A stretch of DNA of 64,000 nucleotides from Daucus carota subsp. sativus (taxonomy: Eukaryota; Streptophyta; Magnoliopsida; Apiales; Apiaceae): assembly GCF_001625215.2 (NCBI RefSeq), contig NC_030387.2, positions 30,031,606 to 30,095,605 on the forward strand. The letters run 5' to 3'. Shown here piece by piece: positions 35,745 through 48,466 of the stretch (its first letter is position 1; every line of letters begins with the position of its first letter). The notes under the pieces are model-generated. The model made no database searches. It saw only the letters and a program-made list of their open reading frames with translations, and was not told where the DNA came from. The position numbers and the translations under genes are program-made.

Positions 35745-36855
35745 GGATTTCAAAAGCCTCCGTACCAAATCAAAATAGTTATAATATTTGGCTGAGTTAG
35801 AAATCAAGAAGAGGACTTTCTTTATCAGCTTTATGATTGTAATGCGATATGATTCCTTGATTACTATGCACTGCCCTCATCCCTGTGATGCTCATTAGTA
35901 TATCTTTTTTTTGGGGTATTCTAAACTCCCATGCAAGAGACTGAGAACTTCATATAATATTTTTAGTTCTAATATATTTTTTTTAAGAGCTTGAACCTAG
36001 ATTTTTTATTAGCGGTGTTGGCTTAATTCCCTCGATCACATTGCGAGAAAATGACTCCAAATACCATTTATCAACGGTACATCGTGTGTAGTGTTATGCA
36101 TATTCATAAAAAATGTTGTAGCGTTTTGTAAGGGTTAAAAGAAATAAATGTTACTTCATGCAGCATTTTGCTGGAGTTAAAAATAACAAAACACTACACC
36201 ATGTAATGTTTCTTACCGAATTGAAAACGTCAGAGTTAATAACTAGTATTGGGCCAATTTCACAACTCTTTATTGAAGGTATTGCTCTTGGATTTTGTGA
36301 GATCTGAGACAATTTTTTGTTTAATAGTCTTTTTTTTTTGTTGTTGAATCGTGCTATCAATGAATTGAGGTTTATATTATCGATGAGTTTTAAACATGGT
36401 AATTACAATCTAAGCTTTATCTTTGAGGAAAAAAATCTTAACAACGTAAACCTTAGACAACAAATTATTTCAAAATCTATTTTCTGAATTTTGTAATTAT
36501 TTATAATTATAAGGACTATTTTAAAATTTATTTTCGGACTTCTATAATTATATTAAAATAATTTATAAAATTCATGCCTCTCAAGCTTGGCACTAACCAA
36601 TCAAACTTTTCTAATTTCATATGAACCCAGGATTTCTCACAGCCCAGCATTCATCTTTTCCAGCCCACGAAATATATACACACACTAGCGCCAAATTTCA
36701 CTGCAGAATTCACTTCACACAGCATCAAGATTCAAGATCTCATGTTACAGTTCCAGATCCCACTTCTGTATATACACAAAACACATTAACTTACATATAA
36801 ATCTTGTGTGATTTCATGTTTGGTTCTGAATATTCATCAATTTGAGATTTCAAGA
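35745..36855. other. Intergenic DNA and RGXT leader
   Basis: No gene. AT-rich to about 36590. The stretch from 36600 has a TATA-like AAATATATAC at about 36670 and probably holds the promoter and 5' UTR of the next gene. Confidence 0.45.
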
Positions 36856-39800
36856 ATGTCTGCATCTCTATATCAAAGACAACCCCCAATCACACTCGCA
36901 GACCCATATCCAGAATCACCCAAATCAACCATTAATTCCCAAAAGCCCGGATCTTTTTTGACCCGGAACACCCTCTTAGCTCTCTTTTCTCTCCTCATAA
37001 TTCTTGGGTTTTTGTTCCCTTACAGTTCTACTTCAATACCCTCTTCTTTGTTGTTCTCAAATTCCAAGATTTTTGAGTCCAAATGGAGGGCTTACACGCT
37101 TTCTGAGGCTGTGGCTTTTGTGGGGACTAATGGGACTGTGATTGTTTGTGCTGTGAGTCAGCCTTACTTGCCTTTCTTGAATAATTGGTTGATTAGTATT
37201 GTTAAGCAGAAGCATCATGAGAAAGTGCTTGTTATTGCTGAGGATTATTACACATTGTTTAAGGTTAATGAGAGATGGCCTGGTCATGCTGTGCTTGTTC
37301 CGCCCGCCCCGGATGCTCAGGTTGCTCATAAGTTTGGGTCTCAGGTAATTTTTGTGGATTTTGGGTGGTCTGTGTGTTTTTGTTGGATTTGATTGGCATT
37401 GTGTTGTTGGGGAATTGAGTTTGAAAATTGGTTTTGAGGTTGTTAGAGATTTGAGCTTTATGAGTTTGATCTTGATCCCCTTTTTAGTGATCTTGATTTG
37501 GATTGAGGGCATAGTAAATTAGTAATCTGAGTTTGTTCTATGATATTCCAAGTCTTACTTCTGAAGATAGGAACTTTATGATTTATCCTGTTGTTAACAC
37601 CTAATATAATTATTGCAAGTACACGGAAGAGATAGGAGCATGATTACGAATTTGAAAGAGATAACAAACGTCTACTTTCAAAAAACCTTGTTTCCCCTTG
37701 GGTATTAAGTACCAAAAGGATAATTCCTTGAAGCCTCATCTTGACATCATTTTCCCAGCAAAAAAACACATTGTATCTGGTGCTTGTTATTTCTGCTGCT
37801 TCTGCTTGCATAGGTGATACACTTATACAGCATTATCTTGTCAATACAAATGTATAGCATGCTGACATCCTAAATATATGTGCATTATTCTGATGAACAG
37901 CAAAATTAAGTTCGTGTTTACTAGTATTTAAGTGTCTCCTCTTAGCATGACAAATTTTGTCTAGTTCTTTTAACCTACAGTATTCCTCTTTAAAGTTGGC
38001 AGGATGAGATCATGCAGATAAATGGATGATAATATATTATGTTCAACGAATAATCAGATAAATAGTTGGTCACTTGCTCTGTTGTTTTGGCTTGGTTATG
38101 TATGTTACGGTTCTATTTTCTCTTATTGATATAAGAAATTGCCTTCTCAATTAACCTATATCCATCCATTCAGACAAAGGTTTTACTGCTGGCTTACGCA
38201 TTTTTCTTCCTAGTTAGGTGGAGTTCATAGTAAGATTCCTTATCACATGATTAAAAATACCATAGATGAGGTTTACTACAGAAAAGCCTAATAGTTAGCA
38301 TAGAAAAGATTCGTTTTGAGGTGAACTTTAAACTGGAGGCCACAGTTTTCTCTTCTTGTGTGTTTCCAGTTCATGTTGTCCGGAGTGTATTCCAATTTAT
38401 GTTCTTTGGCTTGGGAGGGATTCACCCTCTCATAATCTGTACAGAGTTTATATTGTAACTTGAGCATGCTACTTTATTTCAAGATTATATAGATTACTTA
38501 AATATCGTACTTTATAGAATTAACCAGAATACCTGATTATACAGGGCTTTTTTAATTTTACATCGCGGAGGCCTCGCCATCTACTGCAGATCTTGGAGCT
38601 TGGGTATAATGTCATGTACAATGATGTTGATATGGTTTGGTTAGCAGATCCATTTCCTTACTTACAAGGAAAGCATGATGTATACTTCATGGATGACATG
38701 ACTGCAGTAAGAATGATCACTTTGTTTCTCATTATAGCACATCAATTTATGAATACGTAGGATGATTCTTAACACGAGGACAAAAGAACAATAGAATGTA
38801 GGTAAACATTACCCGAATCATATGTATAAAAATTTAAACAATAGTTAATTAAATGATAAGGTACTAAAAGTGAACCTCCTTTTGTCACTAGGTATATTAT
38901 TCATGGTGCATATGTTGATGACAAATAATGTTGAAAAATTACAAGATATGTTAGAAATGAAACAATCCACGCAAAAGGATCTCTCAGATGACAGATATAT
39001 AAAGTTACAGAGTTATAATGTTGAATTTTTTTATGCAACTTTTGAAATGGAAGCTCAATACTGTTACAACTTACAAGTATTCAGTAACAAACTGCATTAC
39101 TTTTATTAAGTTCATTTATGGTTCTGACTGATGCTCGAGAGCGAAGACTAAGCTTATTTTCATGTGCATGTACGTGCCTTTGTGATGTTTAATGATTTAA
39201 CTATTAATAAAATTTTCATTTTCAATCAGGTGAAACCTCTGAACCACTCTAATGCTTTGCCACCTCCAGGGAAAAAAGGAAGGCCCTATATTTGCAGCTG
39301 CATGATTTACATGCGACCCACAAAGGGTGCAAAACTGGTTATGAAAAAGTGGATTGAAGAACTTCAGGATCAGCCATGGTCAAAAGCAAAGAAAGCTAAT
39401 GACCAACCAGGTTTTAACTGGGCTTTGCAAAAAACTGCAGAGCAGGTATGCTTGTATCTTATCATTTTTGTGAGTAGTCATAATAACGTTGAAGTCAACG
39501 GCATATACGTCAAGGAAATGAGGTTAACAAAATCAGACCAGTGGAACCTTAATGGAAACTAGATACGGCTTTATATGAATACAAGTCCATCAATGGTAAT
39601 AGTGTAACAAACTGAGATAATACAGTTAAGCAACATAGATGCTAACCAAGTATAGGGAGACATTTGAGAGTGATGACTTAAAATTCAATGTAATAAACTA
39701 AGAATATATATTCTACAAACTTACTCTCAAGTCTCAGCTAACAATTTAATAATATATTTCTATACATGATAATAAGTAAAAGTTACTGGGAGGATAAAAA

Positions 39801-40373
39801 CAAACATTAAAAAATAAATCATTATAATTTAAATGAGAATATATAAAAATATGAAAAGAAACCTGTGCATTTCACGGGTTATATGGTAGTATATACATCA
39901 AAACACAACTAATAGTATGATATATCAGCTTTCCATTTTCTTCTCCTGAAAGTCTGTAATTATTGTTCTGAAAGATGGTAAACAGTTGGCATCCGACAGT
40001 ACATTTGAGTGTCCAACTATATGTTGTCGAATTTTTGAATGAGTTGCGCAGATATATATGCTACCAATTTACCTTATGCACAGGATTCCTTTAGATTTCT
40101 TATATTTTCTGAATTGAAGTCCAGAAGCATAAGTTTAGTACATATGTGAATTTGTTTCAGGTGGATCTGTATCTGCTCCCTCAGGCAGCATTCCCAACAG
40201 GTGGATTATACTTCAAGAATCGAACTTGGGTGAAAGAAACAAAGGGAATGCAGGTTATCATTCACAATAACTACATTATTGGGTTTGAAAAGAAAATAAA
40301 GCGGTTCAAAGAATATGACCTATGGTTGGTGGATGAACATGCCTCGGAGTCGCCCCTGGGCAATATATCATGA
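36856..40373 (+). CDS. RGXT: RG-II xylosyltransferase-like glycosyltransferase (GT77, RGXT/MGP4 type)
   Basis: A Golgi type II enzyme of the family that adds alpha-1,3-xylose to fucose of pectin rhamnogalacturonan II. Four exons, all in phase 0: 36856-37344, 38545-38706, 39230-39445, 40161-40373; 359 residues, matching Arabidopsis RGXT size. The cytosolic N-terminus (residues 1-36) precedes one membrane anchor (about 37-57, TLLALFSLLIILGFLFPY). The lumenal domain has NGTVIVCAVSQPYLPFLNNW, RPRHLLQILELGYNVMYNDV and the nucleotide-sugar DVD motif at 190-192 followed by MVWLADPFPY. GRPYICSCMIYMRPT and the end YDLWLVDEHASESPLG are typical. The upstream in-frame region contains no other ATG after the likely leader. 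The substrate is inferred from the family. Confidence 0.93.
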
Positions 40374-41025
40374 ACTTGAGTACCCTGACCAGAAGTCAAG
40401 AACTCCATGTAGTGGAAAACATTACAACACTTATCACTTACCCATATGACTGTCTCTAATCATGGTGCACTAACAATGAAGTACAAAGAAGCACATTGAG
40501 ACACAAGTCATGCTGATTCATTAGCGTACCTATCCGTGATCCAAAATGATATGATTTTGTTCAAGTGAGTGTATAAATACACATTCCATTATTCAATATA
40601 ATTTGTTGTTTACAAAATGTAAAATGATACATGTTGCAACTATATCTACAACTTGCTATGTGATATGATATTTTGTATGTGCATATGATACAAATGTTGG
40701 AAGAAGGATTCTCTGCTCCCTGGCCTGTCACCTTATGTTGCACATGTACATATTCTATGTGGTTTCAGGATGGTGGAATCCGTGACAGTTGCAAATTATA
40801 TTGCGGTTAGTTGCCCAGAATATAGTAAGAACTGTGATTTTGTCAGAAAGACTAAAATCCTATGATGCTCCTACTTTAGCAAGAACTATGATTTCATGTC
40901 GGAAGAACTAGCTGGGTCACTGCCTATTACTAGACTACTTCATACTCAGATAATTGGTAGTCCATTTCAATTTGCTGAATAGACATCTACCAACTGTTTT
41001 TTAGCACCATTTAGCACTAAAACTC
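40374..41025. other. RGXT 3' UTR and intergenic DNA
   Basis: No coding or repeat structure was seen. Confidence 0.45.
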
Positions 41026-41640
41026 TTGCATCTGTCTAATTTTACACGATTTTCAGTCAACTTACAAAATGGGAGCTCAGTTATATGCATACATCGTATA
41101 ATTCCCAGACATTTGAGCTCAGCTCTAAATGGCTTCCTCCGTTCCAACTTTAAGAATGTTCTTCGGCATCATGCAAGTTGGCGCCAAATTCCCCAACTAG
41201 AGTCGGAATCAACAATACATTCAAAATCTAGATATCTCTGACAACAAAATTTCAGATATCACCCCACCCCGGTTCTGGAACATTTCAAGCAGCTCGTTCC
41301 TTTTAAATCTCTCTTCCAATGATATCAAATTTTACTGGAAATATGATCGCATTAAGGAAATAGATTTGAGTTTGAATGATGTTGATGAACCACTACCATC
41401 AATTCCTGCAGAATGTGAAGACAAATCTATCCCGAAACAAATTTTTAAGAACACTTTCCTTATATGTGTTTGGAAACTTATCTGACTTCCACCATTAACA
41501 GGGGATCTAGTTTCTTTACAGACACCGGTATTGTGAAACAATAAGCTGTATGGTGAACTTCCTGAGAAACTGCAGTAACCTTGCCTTAACCTTGCCTTGG
41601 TAGATTTTTGGGTTACATTAGCTATCTAGATACTTACCTT
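41026..41640 (+). pseudogene. LRR receptor-like protein relic
   Basis: Leucine-rich-repeat fragments in plant extracellular LRR style, spread over several frames: LDISDNKISDITP then RFWNISSSSFLLNLSSNDI (about 41215-41325), a PLPSIPAE-like segment near 41390, and LYGELPEN..LQ near 41545. The sequence resembles the C3 to island region of Cf/EIX-type receptor-like proteins, normally 800-1000 residues. Stops and frameshifts are frequent, and no signal peptide or transmembrane end remains. Confidence 0.75.
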
Positions 41641-42565
41641 AGTCAATTGGGGAGTCGCCACCACACTTATATGCTCTAAATCTAATGATTTAGTTGTACA
41701 ACTCCAAAAAATGATTTTACATTGAAATGGCTCAAAATATTCCTCAATTTTTCGTCTCAAAATGGAATGACAACAATTTAAGACGGAATCATCTGGGGCA
41801 AATGCATCTCTCTAATATTAGTCATTATTATTCTATTATGATTTTATAATTTAGTTAAGATGTACTTGCATCTTCATTGTTCTTTACTCATCTTTTAGAA
41901 TATGTGTACATTGTTGACTTATTTATGAAATAATAAAAAATTATTAAATTTTAAAAGAGTGCGATATAAAAGTATGCTAGAAAATATGATTGGAGAACTT
42001 AGCAAATAAGAATAGGAGAGTTGTTAAAAATGTTAGAAATTATGATAAGAGAGTTGAATTTATTTTTGAGAGTCTTGGTTGCAGATGGAAGACATATGCA
42101 TAATCAATACAAAAATCAAGCACATTTCATATAAAAACCTACATTACTAGTCATACTTATTCACAAACTTTTGAGCAAAAGCATGCAACTTCAAGTTGGA
42201 TTGCGCGATATTATGACAATGACTTTAAATAAACCCTACATTAGATGCATTTAGTAAGAAAGCATTAATGATTGAAAATATGATGTTATGACGACTGTCA
42301 TGACGCAATTTTGTGTTGATGGACACGGTGGCGTGAAGGAGTTTGTAGACTCTCCATCAGCATCAAGGACATCATCTAGAGAAGATGCGACAAGGGCTAG
42401 AATTTATTATGTTTAAGTTATTTAAATAAAACTATTATTACCAGGTGTTTATCATCTAGTTTAAATGATGTTCTACTAAGTATATATTATTATATGTGTT
42501 TCTTGATTTACTACATAATTCGAACACCACAACAAGAGAATGGTAGAGCAAATGCATAACAAATA
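41641..42565. other. Intergenic DNA
   Basis: AT-rich; nothing recognised. Confidence 0.45.
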
Positions 42566-42800
42566 AAAGCAACATAACATTACTAACTTTACACATACAC
42601 ATGTTAATGTACAACATAACAAAACAACTACCATAACCAACATAGAAACCAATAAAGCAACATAACATGACTAAATTTACACGTACACATGTTAATGTAC
42701 AACATAACACGAGGATACAACATAACACAGGGATACAACATAACATGTTCACTGAATGAAAAAACTACCATAACCAACATGAAAACCAAACAAGCAAACA
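42566..42800. repeat. Decayed tandem repeat, period near 90
   Basis: AGCAACATAACATTACTAAC..CACATGTTAATGTACAACATAA (from 42568) recurs as AGCAACATAACATGACTAAA.. (from 42657). ACTACCATAACCAACAT occurs at about 42629 and 42764. The short motif ATACAACATAACA is also iterated near 42715-42740. Confidence 0.7.
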
Positions 42801-43395
42801 CCACTTCTTATATTCTTCAACTGCATCACATTATTTTTATAAACTTCCACCTTACGTAATAATGCAAGAATTACAAAGTAACAACTCAGACAAGTGGGGA
42901 GATCAACCGATCAAATAGAAATTAAAATTAAACTTTTAGTGTCACAAACACAAACGAGAAACCTATATTTGTAGTTATTATCTATACAAGATGTTCTGCG
43001 GCAATTATATACCATAAGGACAAAGTCTTATCATGAAAAATGAAATTGACCCTAGTATTTAGTTAACTAACAGGTGAAGCGGGTATTGAGGAGAGAGCTA
43101 ATTAAGAAATTTGAAAGTGAAAAGGGAGGGCAGTAAAGATAAATGAGATGACTAACCAGTATAAACGTTGAATTCATTTATGTATTTAGATAAATAACAT
43201 GTTCAATTAGAAATTCAAGTACAAAAATTACAAAAAATACATATTTACGGTACATAATACGCACTTACAAACACAAATCTCTATTATCCGCTTCAATTCC
43301 CTTGACTTGAATTGGCGATTTAACCTCGTGCGTAAAAGTTCCAGAAGTTTACAGGCTGTAAAATAGTGGGACCGACGTCCTCGAAGCTGGCCCAC
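42801..43395. other. Upstream region of the C2 gene
   Basis: No gene. The promoter of the C2 gene should lie in the last few hundred bases. Confidence 0.45.
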
Positions 43396-43402
43396 TATAT
43401 AA
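43396..43402 (+). promoter_or_regulatory. TATA box of the C2-domain gene
   Basis: TATATAA 222 bases before the ATG. It is followed by a CT-rich leader (GAGAGAGG, then CTCTCTCTCTCTCTC near 43496), common in plant 5' UTRs. Confidence 0.6.
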
Positions 43403-43623
43403 CGATATCTTTCAACCGTTACATTCCCTCCTCACTCGCAACTCAAACTCTAGAGAGAGGAGAGAGACTCAATTTATCTCTTTCGCCCCAAAAATCTCTC
43501 TCTCTCTCTCAGGGTTTCAACTGTTGAATTCTCTGATGGAACGCATACGCACATTCATCTAAATACACATATACATACACTATACATATATATATAGCGA
43601 GCAAGAATCATAAAGAAGGCGAG

Positions 43624-44418
43624 ATGGAGTCCAAGATTCTGGAGATCACCCTAATCTCTGCACAAAACTTGAAGACGCCGTCGACAAGTATTCGCCGGAT
43701 GCAAACCTACGCCGTCGCCTGGATCGACCCGAACACCAAGCTCCGAACCCGAATTGACCGGGTCGGATCCGAAAACCCGACCTGGAACGAGAAGTTCATC
43801 TTCCGCGTCTCTCCCGATTTCATCTCCGGCGACACTTCCGGCGTTTCCGTCGCCATTTACGCCGTCGGTTGCATCAAAGACTTCCTCGTCGGAACTGTCC
43901 GGTTACTCCTCAGTAGCTGCCTTCACAAGAAGACTGGAATTCGAACTCCTGCGTTCACCGCCGTTCACATCCGCCGCCCCTCCGGCAGGTGTCACGGCGT
44001 TCTCAACGTTGCGGCGACGGTTTATCAAGGAACGGAGTTCGAGATGCTGACTGGACTTAACGCCGTTACGTTTCATGATCTGATTGGAGAGGGAGAGAAG
44101 AGTAATCAGCTTCGTCGGAGCCGTGAGCGGCGTCTCAGCCGTGTTGGTTCCAAAGAGAGCGAGTTAGGTTCCGGTGACTCGTTTGATTTTGACTCGGTGG
44201 ATTTCTCGGACGGGGCTGAGTCCACGACGTCGTCCTCGTCCAATGCTTCTACTGTTTTGAAGGATTCCAACAATGCTGAAGTTTCGGGAACCAAGGCGTG
44301 TAAATCGGATGGCTTGGGGATGCTGTGTGGGTTAATGCTTCAGAGGAGGTTCTCTTTTTGTCCGTCTGATCTCAATTTTGCAGCCGTGTCCAAGAAGATG
44401 CAGGAAAACAAGGAGTGA
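43624..44418 (+). CDS. C2-domain protein (SRC2/BAP-like)
   Basis: Intronless, 264 residues. Residues about 5-135 form one C2 domain: LEITLISAQNLKTP, TYAVAWIDPNTKLRTRIDRV, the conserved NPTWNEKFIF, then AIYAVGCIKDFLVGTVRLLL. C2 domains bind phospholipids, often through calcium; Asp35 and Asp86 are candidate ligands, but the full five-Asp set is not evident, so calcium binding is uncertain. Residues 165-215 are rich in Arg, then Ser/Asp (GDSFDFDSVDFSDGAESTTS), likely disordered. The C-terminus LMLQRRFSFCPSDLN resembles a tail seen in plant C2 proteins of unknown role. The coding DNA is GC-rich compared with its flanks. Relatives act in membrane-linked stress and defence responses; the specific function is unknown. 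Confidence 0.9.
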   Translation: MESKILEITLISAQNLKTPSTSIRRMQTYAVAWIDPNTKLRTRIDRVGSENPTWNEKFIFRVSPDFISGDTSGVSVAIYAVGCIKDFLVGTVRLLLSSCLHKKTGIRTPAFTAVHIRRPSGRCHGVLNVAATVYQGTEFEMLTGLNAVTFHDLIGEGEKSNQLRRSRERRLSRVGSKESELGSGDSFDFDSVDFSDGAESTTSSSSNASTVLKDSNNAEVSGTKACKSDGLGMLCGLMLQRRFSFCPSDLNFAAVSKKMQENKE

Positions 44419-44787
44419 TCGACATTGGTGGTCTTTCGTACAAGTTAGCTGTTTTGAATTCCTGGATTATTTGATTGTTAGGTTTTCGAGTTTTGGATAA
44501 TTTTGTTATAAATGTTGAGAAGTTTAGAAATGTCTGTTATACGCAAATTGTTGAATATTTTGGTGCAGCTTTTAATTGTAGTAACTGAAAATGTTTGTGC
44601 TCGAAAACAAGTACTGATCAATGGTGGTGATCTTGGTAGAAGGGAGCTCTTTTGGTTTTTCGAACTGTAAAGTAATGTTTTGAGTTTTGGAGGATTTTAT
44701 GTTTTGTTGTAGTTGCTGAGGAGTTTGGAAATGTCTGGTATGCAAGTTGTTGAATATCATTGATCTAGCTTTATATGTACGGTTTTT

Positions 44788-44964
44788 CTGTGGTGTGCCC
44801 ATGGGCACACATTAAGCACAAAAATTGATGAATTTGGATGGTTTCTATTGGCTTAACCTTCTTTAATAATGATGCACCCCCTGCATTTACACCAACCACA
44901 CCAATCAAAACCCTCCAATTCTATAAATTTTAGTGCTTAACATGTGCCCATGGGCACACACTAG
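44788..44964. mobile_element. Small palindromic-ended MITE, copy B
   Basis: Both ends carry GTGCCCATGGGCAC, itself a palindrome, followed inward by TTAAGCAC and AATTTATAGAATTGGAGGGT-type arms in inverted order. It corresponds to copy A at 10966-11145 in length, arm order and the central TTGGTGTGGTTGG-like sequence. It lies in the 3' flank of the C2 gene. Confidence 0.75.
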
Positions 44965-46994
44965 ACAAACCCTTATATGTAATACATGAAAATGTTGGTT
45001 CTCTGTTCCGGTTTTTGATTTTGATTATGTTAGCAGAACATAATTACTTGCTGCTTAGAGAATAATGTTCCCTTTCCTTTGCTAAATTGAAAGTTTTAAT
45101 TGAAAAGCTCGTACTGTTTGATTAGTATGAGTTTCAGATTTTATTATATTTGGTTTGTTTTGGAGTGAAACGGTATGATTACTGAGTTATTATTCGTTTA
45201 TAGTAGTTAGACAAAGAGGTCTGTTAGAAACTTGGATTCATGTATGAGGGATTTGTTCGGTACTAGCTTCCAGGTTATTGTCTTGTTGAAGCAAAATTGA
45301 TCCATGGTAGCGTTGCAATGGTCTGGCCATCCGGTAATGGCCGAAGCTAGTATGTTATAAAGATTGGGAAAAGGTTGAAAGACATGATGTTTCTGTAGAC
45401 AGATCAAGGATGGTAACTTGGGTGAGTCTTTGCTCCACAAGCTTTCTGCATCTAATAGTCGTTTAAGCTTCCTATAAATGCTCTTCTACAGTCCTTGGTT
45501 TAGTCCATCGGAATTTCGTTCAACTCTACGAACTTTCCTGTAGACCTCGGAGCTCACTGGCTGGAGTCCTATCGAGTGTAGTACGATTTGTTACAGAAAT
45601 TACTCATTCCAGTTTAGATACTGACCTTAATAGATACTCTTTTGTTTAATTAATAAACGTTTCATTCTCAAAGTCTATGCTAATTGATTTCTTGTCTTTA
45701 AAATTTGACCATTGATATCAACTCATATACTATATCAACTTTTTCATGGATGCAGCTACCTTGTCTCCACGATTATAAAGGTTGAGTGCAACCATCAGCT
45801 TGTTTTGGATATAATGATGGCTTAAACAAATTGCATTTCTTATTTTATTCAACAGCCAATGCAACAGATAAGGATTGAGTTGAGCTTATTGTTATTTTCT
45901 GTTAACGGTTTGTTGAGTTCAGTGATGAAGTTAGGAATTCTTTGTTGAGTTGATCTAGATTATATGGTGCCCCTTCTTGGTCTTCGATCTCTAGTTACAA
46001 GGCAATTCCTTTGGTTTTAATTCTTGATCAGCTTACCATCTCAGAAACCTCTCCTAAGCGTTTTTACTCTATTTTTTTCTTCACTTTTTCATCATGCAGT
46101 TGTTAAGCCAGAATTGCATCACAATTTTCATCTATGTATGTCATAGACTCATAGCATGCCCCTATCAACTTCTCACCTGCAGGCATTTAGTTCTTTTTCT
46201 TTGCCTCTTCGACTCAGATGTCCGTATTGCCTTTGCTATAGCCTATAAGTTGCGGTTGGGTGGCGGGTCAAGTTGCGGAATAAATAGTATTTCAAAGAAG
46301 AACTCCTCAAAATCTGATGAAAATTAATTTTTTACTGCTTTATGCGCCTCCCACAACTGATGTGGGACAACTCCTCACAAATATCTGAACAAAATTCACT
46401 AGGCATCGGCCCTTCGACCAGCAAGTATATATGTTGTGATTGTTATTTCAGTAGTTAGTGCAGCTGCTGGAGCTACTACAGCTCCAGCTTCAACACTGGT
46501 CATGTATGCTGGACTGAATTCTTCCTCTGTATCGGACTGCTACCGCGCATAAAAGCACCTAACGAAAGACCTGGAGCAAGGAGCTGACGTTAACAATGCT
46601 GCGATCCAGACCAGGAATCTGACAAACGATGATCTCATGAATTGACAGTACTACTCATGATGAATACATTAATTGCTATTCTAACACAAGGTAAACCAGG
46701 GTAAGCATTCAATTTGATATGAAATTCTCTATTATCAAATCTTATCATAACAATTTTGCACTCACTTAAATTTTTTTCTAAACTTTCCAACTATCTCTAT
46801 TAATTACAAGTAACTTTACTAATTTCATTCCATTTTCCCTAACCAAATAGAACACATAATAGAGATTAGAGCGCGGATCATCTGATCTTTATCGGCTGGC
46901 AGGCATATCAATGTTGCTGTGCATTCATAGAGTGCTGCTAGTAGGCATATCAATGCTGTTGTGCATTCTTAGAGACGGTATTATTTGACCCTTA
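44965..46994. other. Intergenic DNA
   Basis: About 2 kb without a recognised gene. A short plus-strand frame at 46094-46327 has no domain. A 46456-46495 stretch can form a GCTGGAGCT..AGCTCCAGC hairpin. Confidence 0.45.
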
Positions 46995-47388
46995 GAGCAT
47001 CTCCAACGGTGTTGGCTATAATCGTTGGCTAAATTGGACCTGTAAGACGTTAGGTAAAATTTGCTGAACCTGTAAGACATTTCGCTTCAATGGTATTGGC
47101 TATATTGGTTGGCTATAATTTAAAAATAGTATGTTATTAATATTTTAAATTGTTAAAATAGAATATATCAGTTCAATACGGTAATAAATGATGTGCAATC
47201 TTCCTACAAATTTCTTACAGACCTGTAGAGGTTCGACAAATTTAGCCATCCATAGGAGGTTGGCCAAATTTATAGACAACAGGTCACTATGGTTGGAGTG
47301 TGAACTTTTAAAATGGTTGGCTAAATTTTTTATTTTTGGCATGACAACTCATCTTTTAGCTAAGGAGTCTTCATGGTTGGAGATGCTC
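46995..47388. mobile_element. Tourist-like (PIF/Harbinger) MITE
   Basis: Ends GAGCATCTCCAACGGTGTTG and its near-complement CATGGTTGGAGATGCTC, flanked by TTA on both sides (46992-46994, 47389-47391), the 3-bp duplication of PIF/Harbinger elements. The arms contain repeated TTGGCTAAATT motifs. No coding. Confidence 0.85.
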
Positions 47389-47587
47389 TTATAAGCCTAT
47401 CTTTCTTGTTAAATTTTGGTTGTTAATGCAGAATTTCAACTTTCAAGGTATACATGAATCTTGCAAGTACAAATATGGGAATATCCATCTTCCAACTAAC
47501 AATGTTAAATATGCGTATTTTAAAATATCACACCTCGGTCCATTAGACAGGCCCAAAGTCTCATCAGATCAGTATTGGTCCTTGTTA

Positions 47588-48117
47588 CGGTGTGGACATC
47601 AAAAAACCGATTTAAAACCGAAATCAAGAAAAATCGGGAAAAACCGATCCGAATGTAACCGAGTCGAAATCGAAATTGAAAAATTTAAAATCGATCCGAT
47701 TTAAATGATTTGATTCCGGTTATACCTTCAAACCGAACCGATAAAAACCGAATTGAACCGGTTATTAAAATAATAATTAAATAATATATATTATATATGT
47801 TATGTAATATATATTATATTTAAAAATCAATAAATCTATTCAAAATACTTTAGGAAAACATAAGTCTGTAGACTCTGTAGTCTGTACAATATTAATTCAC
47901 GAACTGAAATTGGCCTTGCAGAGTTGCAGCTCGTATACAATTGGGCAGAGTTGTCGGTTTTGTAATTGAAACCGAGCCGATTATAACCGAACCGGTTTTT
48001 TTAAACGAAACCGAAACCGAATCAGAACCGGCGGTTGCGATTTTTGATTTTAAAAACCGGGGATATATGATTCTGATTTTATTCTGAAACCGAGCCGAAC
48101 TCTCCATTACACATCCC
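47588..48117. mobile_element. CCGA-rich MITE, possibly hAT
   Basis: The left arm (GGTGTGGACATC, then repeated AAAACCGA and ACCGATCCG) is mirrored by the right arm (GAAACCGAGCCGA..CATCCC). The organisation, with CCGAA-type arms round an AT-rich centre, parallels the 23391-24158 element. I found no clear target duplication, so ends are approximate. Confidence 0.6.
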
Positions 48118-48249
48118 AAGAGCACCCATTAGCCAATTGGATCCATTCCACCAACGTGACGGGGCTGTATACCATCTACTCAGTATTCACTAAAACCAAT
48201 AGTTAGAATATTATTTTATTTTAGAAAATCGAATTCTAATAATTTGATA

Positions 48250-48464
48250 CTTCATCTATTTCAAAATACATGTCCATTTTTAAAAAAATACCATATGTCA
48301 CATATCATGTTCAATTAATAACTTAAGATAATTTTGTCAAAAAAAAAACTTAAGATAAATATTTTTTCTCAAATTTATCAAAAAAACTATTTTTTCTCAA
48401 AATTCACTATTTTTTAAACTATGTAATTTTGTGAAAGTGGACATATAATTTGAAATGAAAGGAG
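48250..48464. mobile_element. Divergent Stowaway-type MITE
   Basis: Left end CTTCATCTATTTCAAAATAC with ATGTCC; the right end read back is CTCCTTTCATTTCAAATTAT with ATGTCC. Bounded by TA at 48248-48249 and 48465-48466. The arms have diverged, so it is older than the other Stowaways. Confidence 0.65.
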
Positions 48465-48466
48465 TA

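Noticed and set aside
42566-42800. A CRISPR-like array
   Set aside because: Units are unequal and divergent, with no regular repeat-spacer pattern, and the genome is a plant's.
46094-46327. A 77-codon plus-strand frame downstream of the C2 gene
   Set aside because: No recognisable domain, biased hydrophobic composition typical of AT-rich chance frames, no clear leader.
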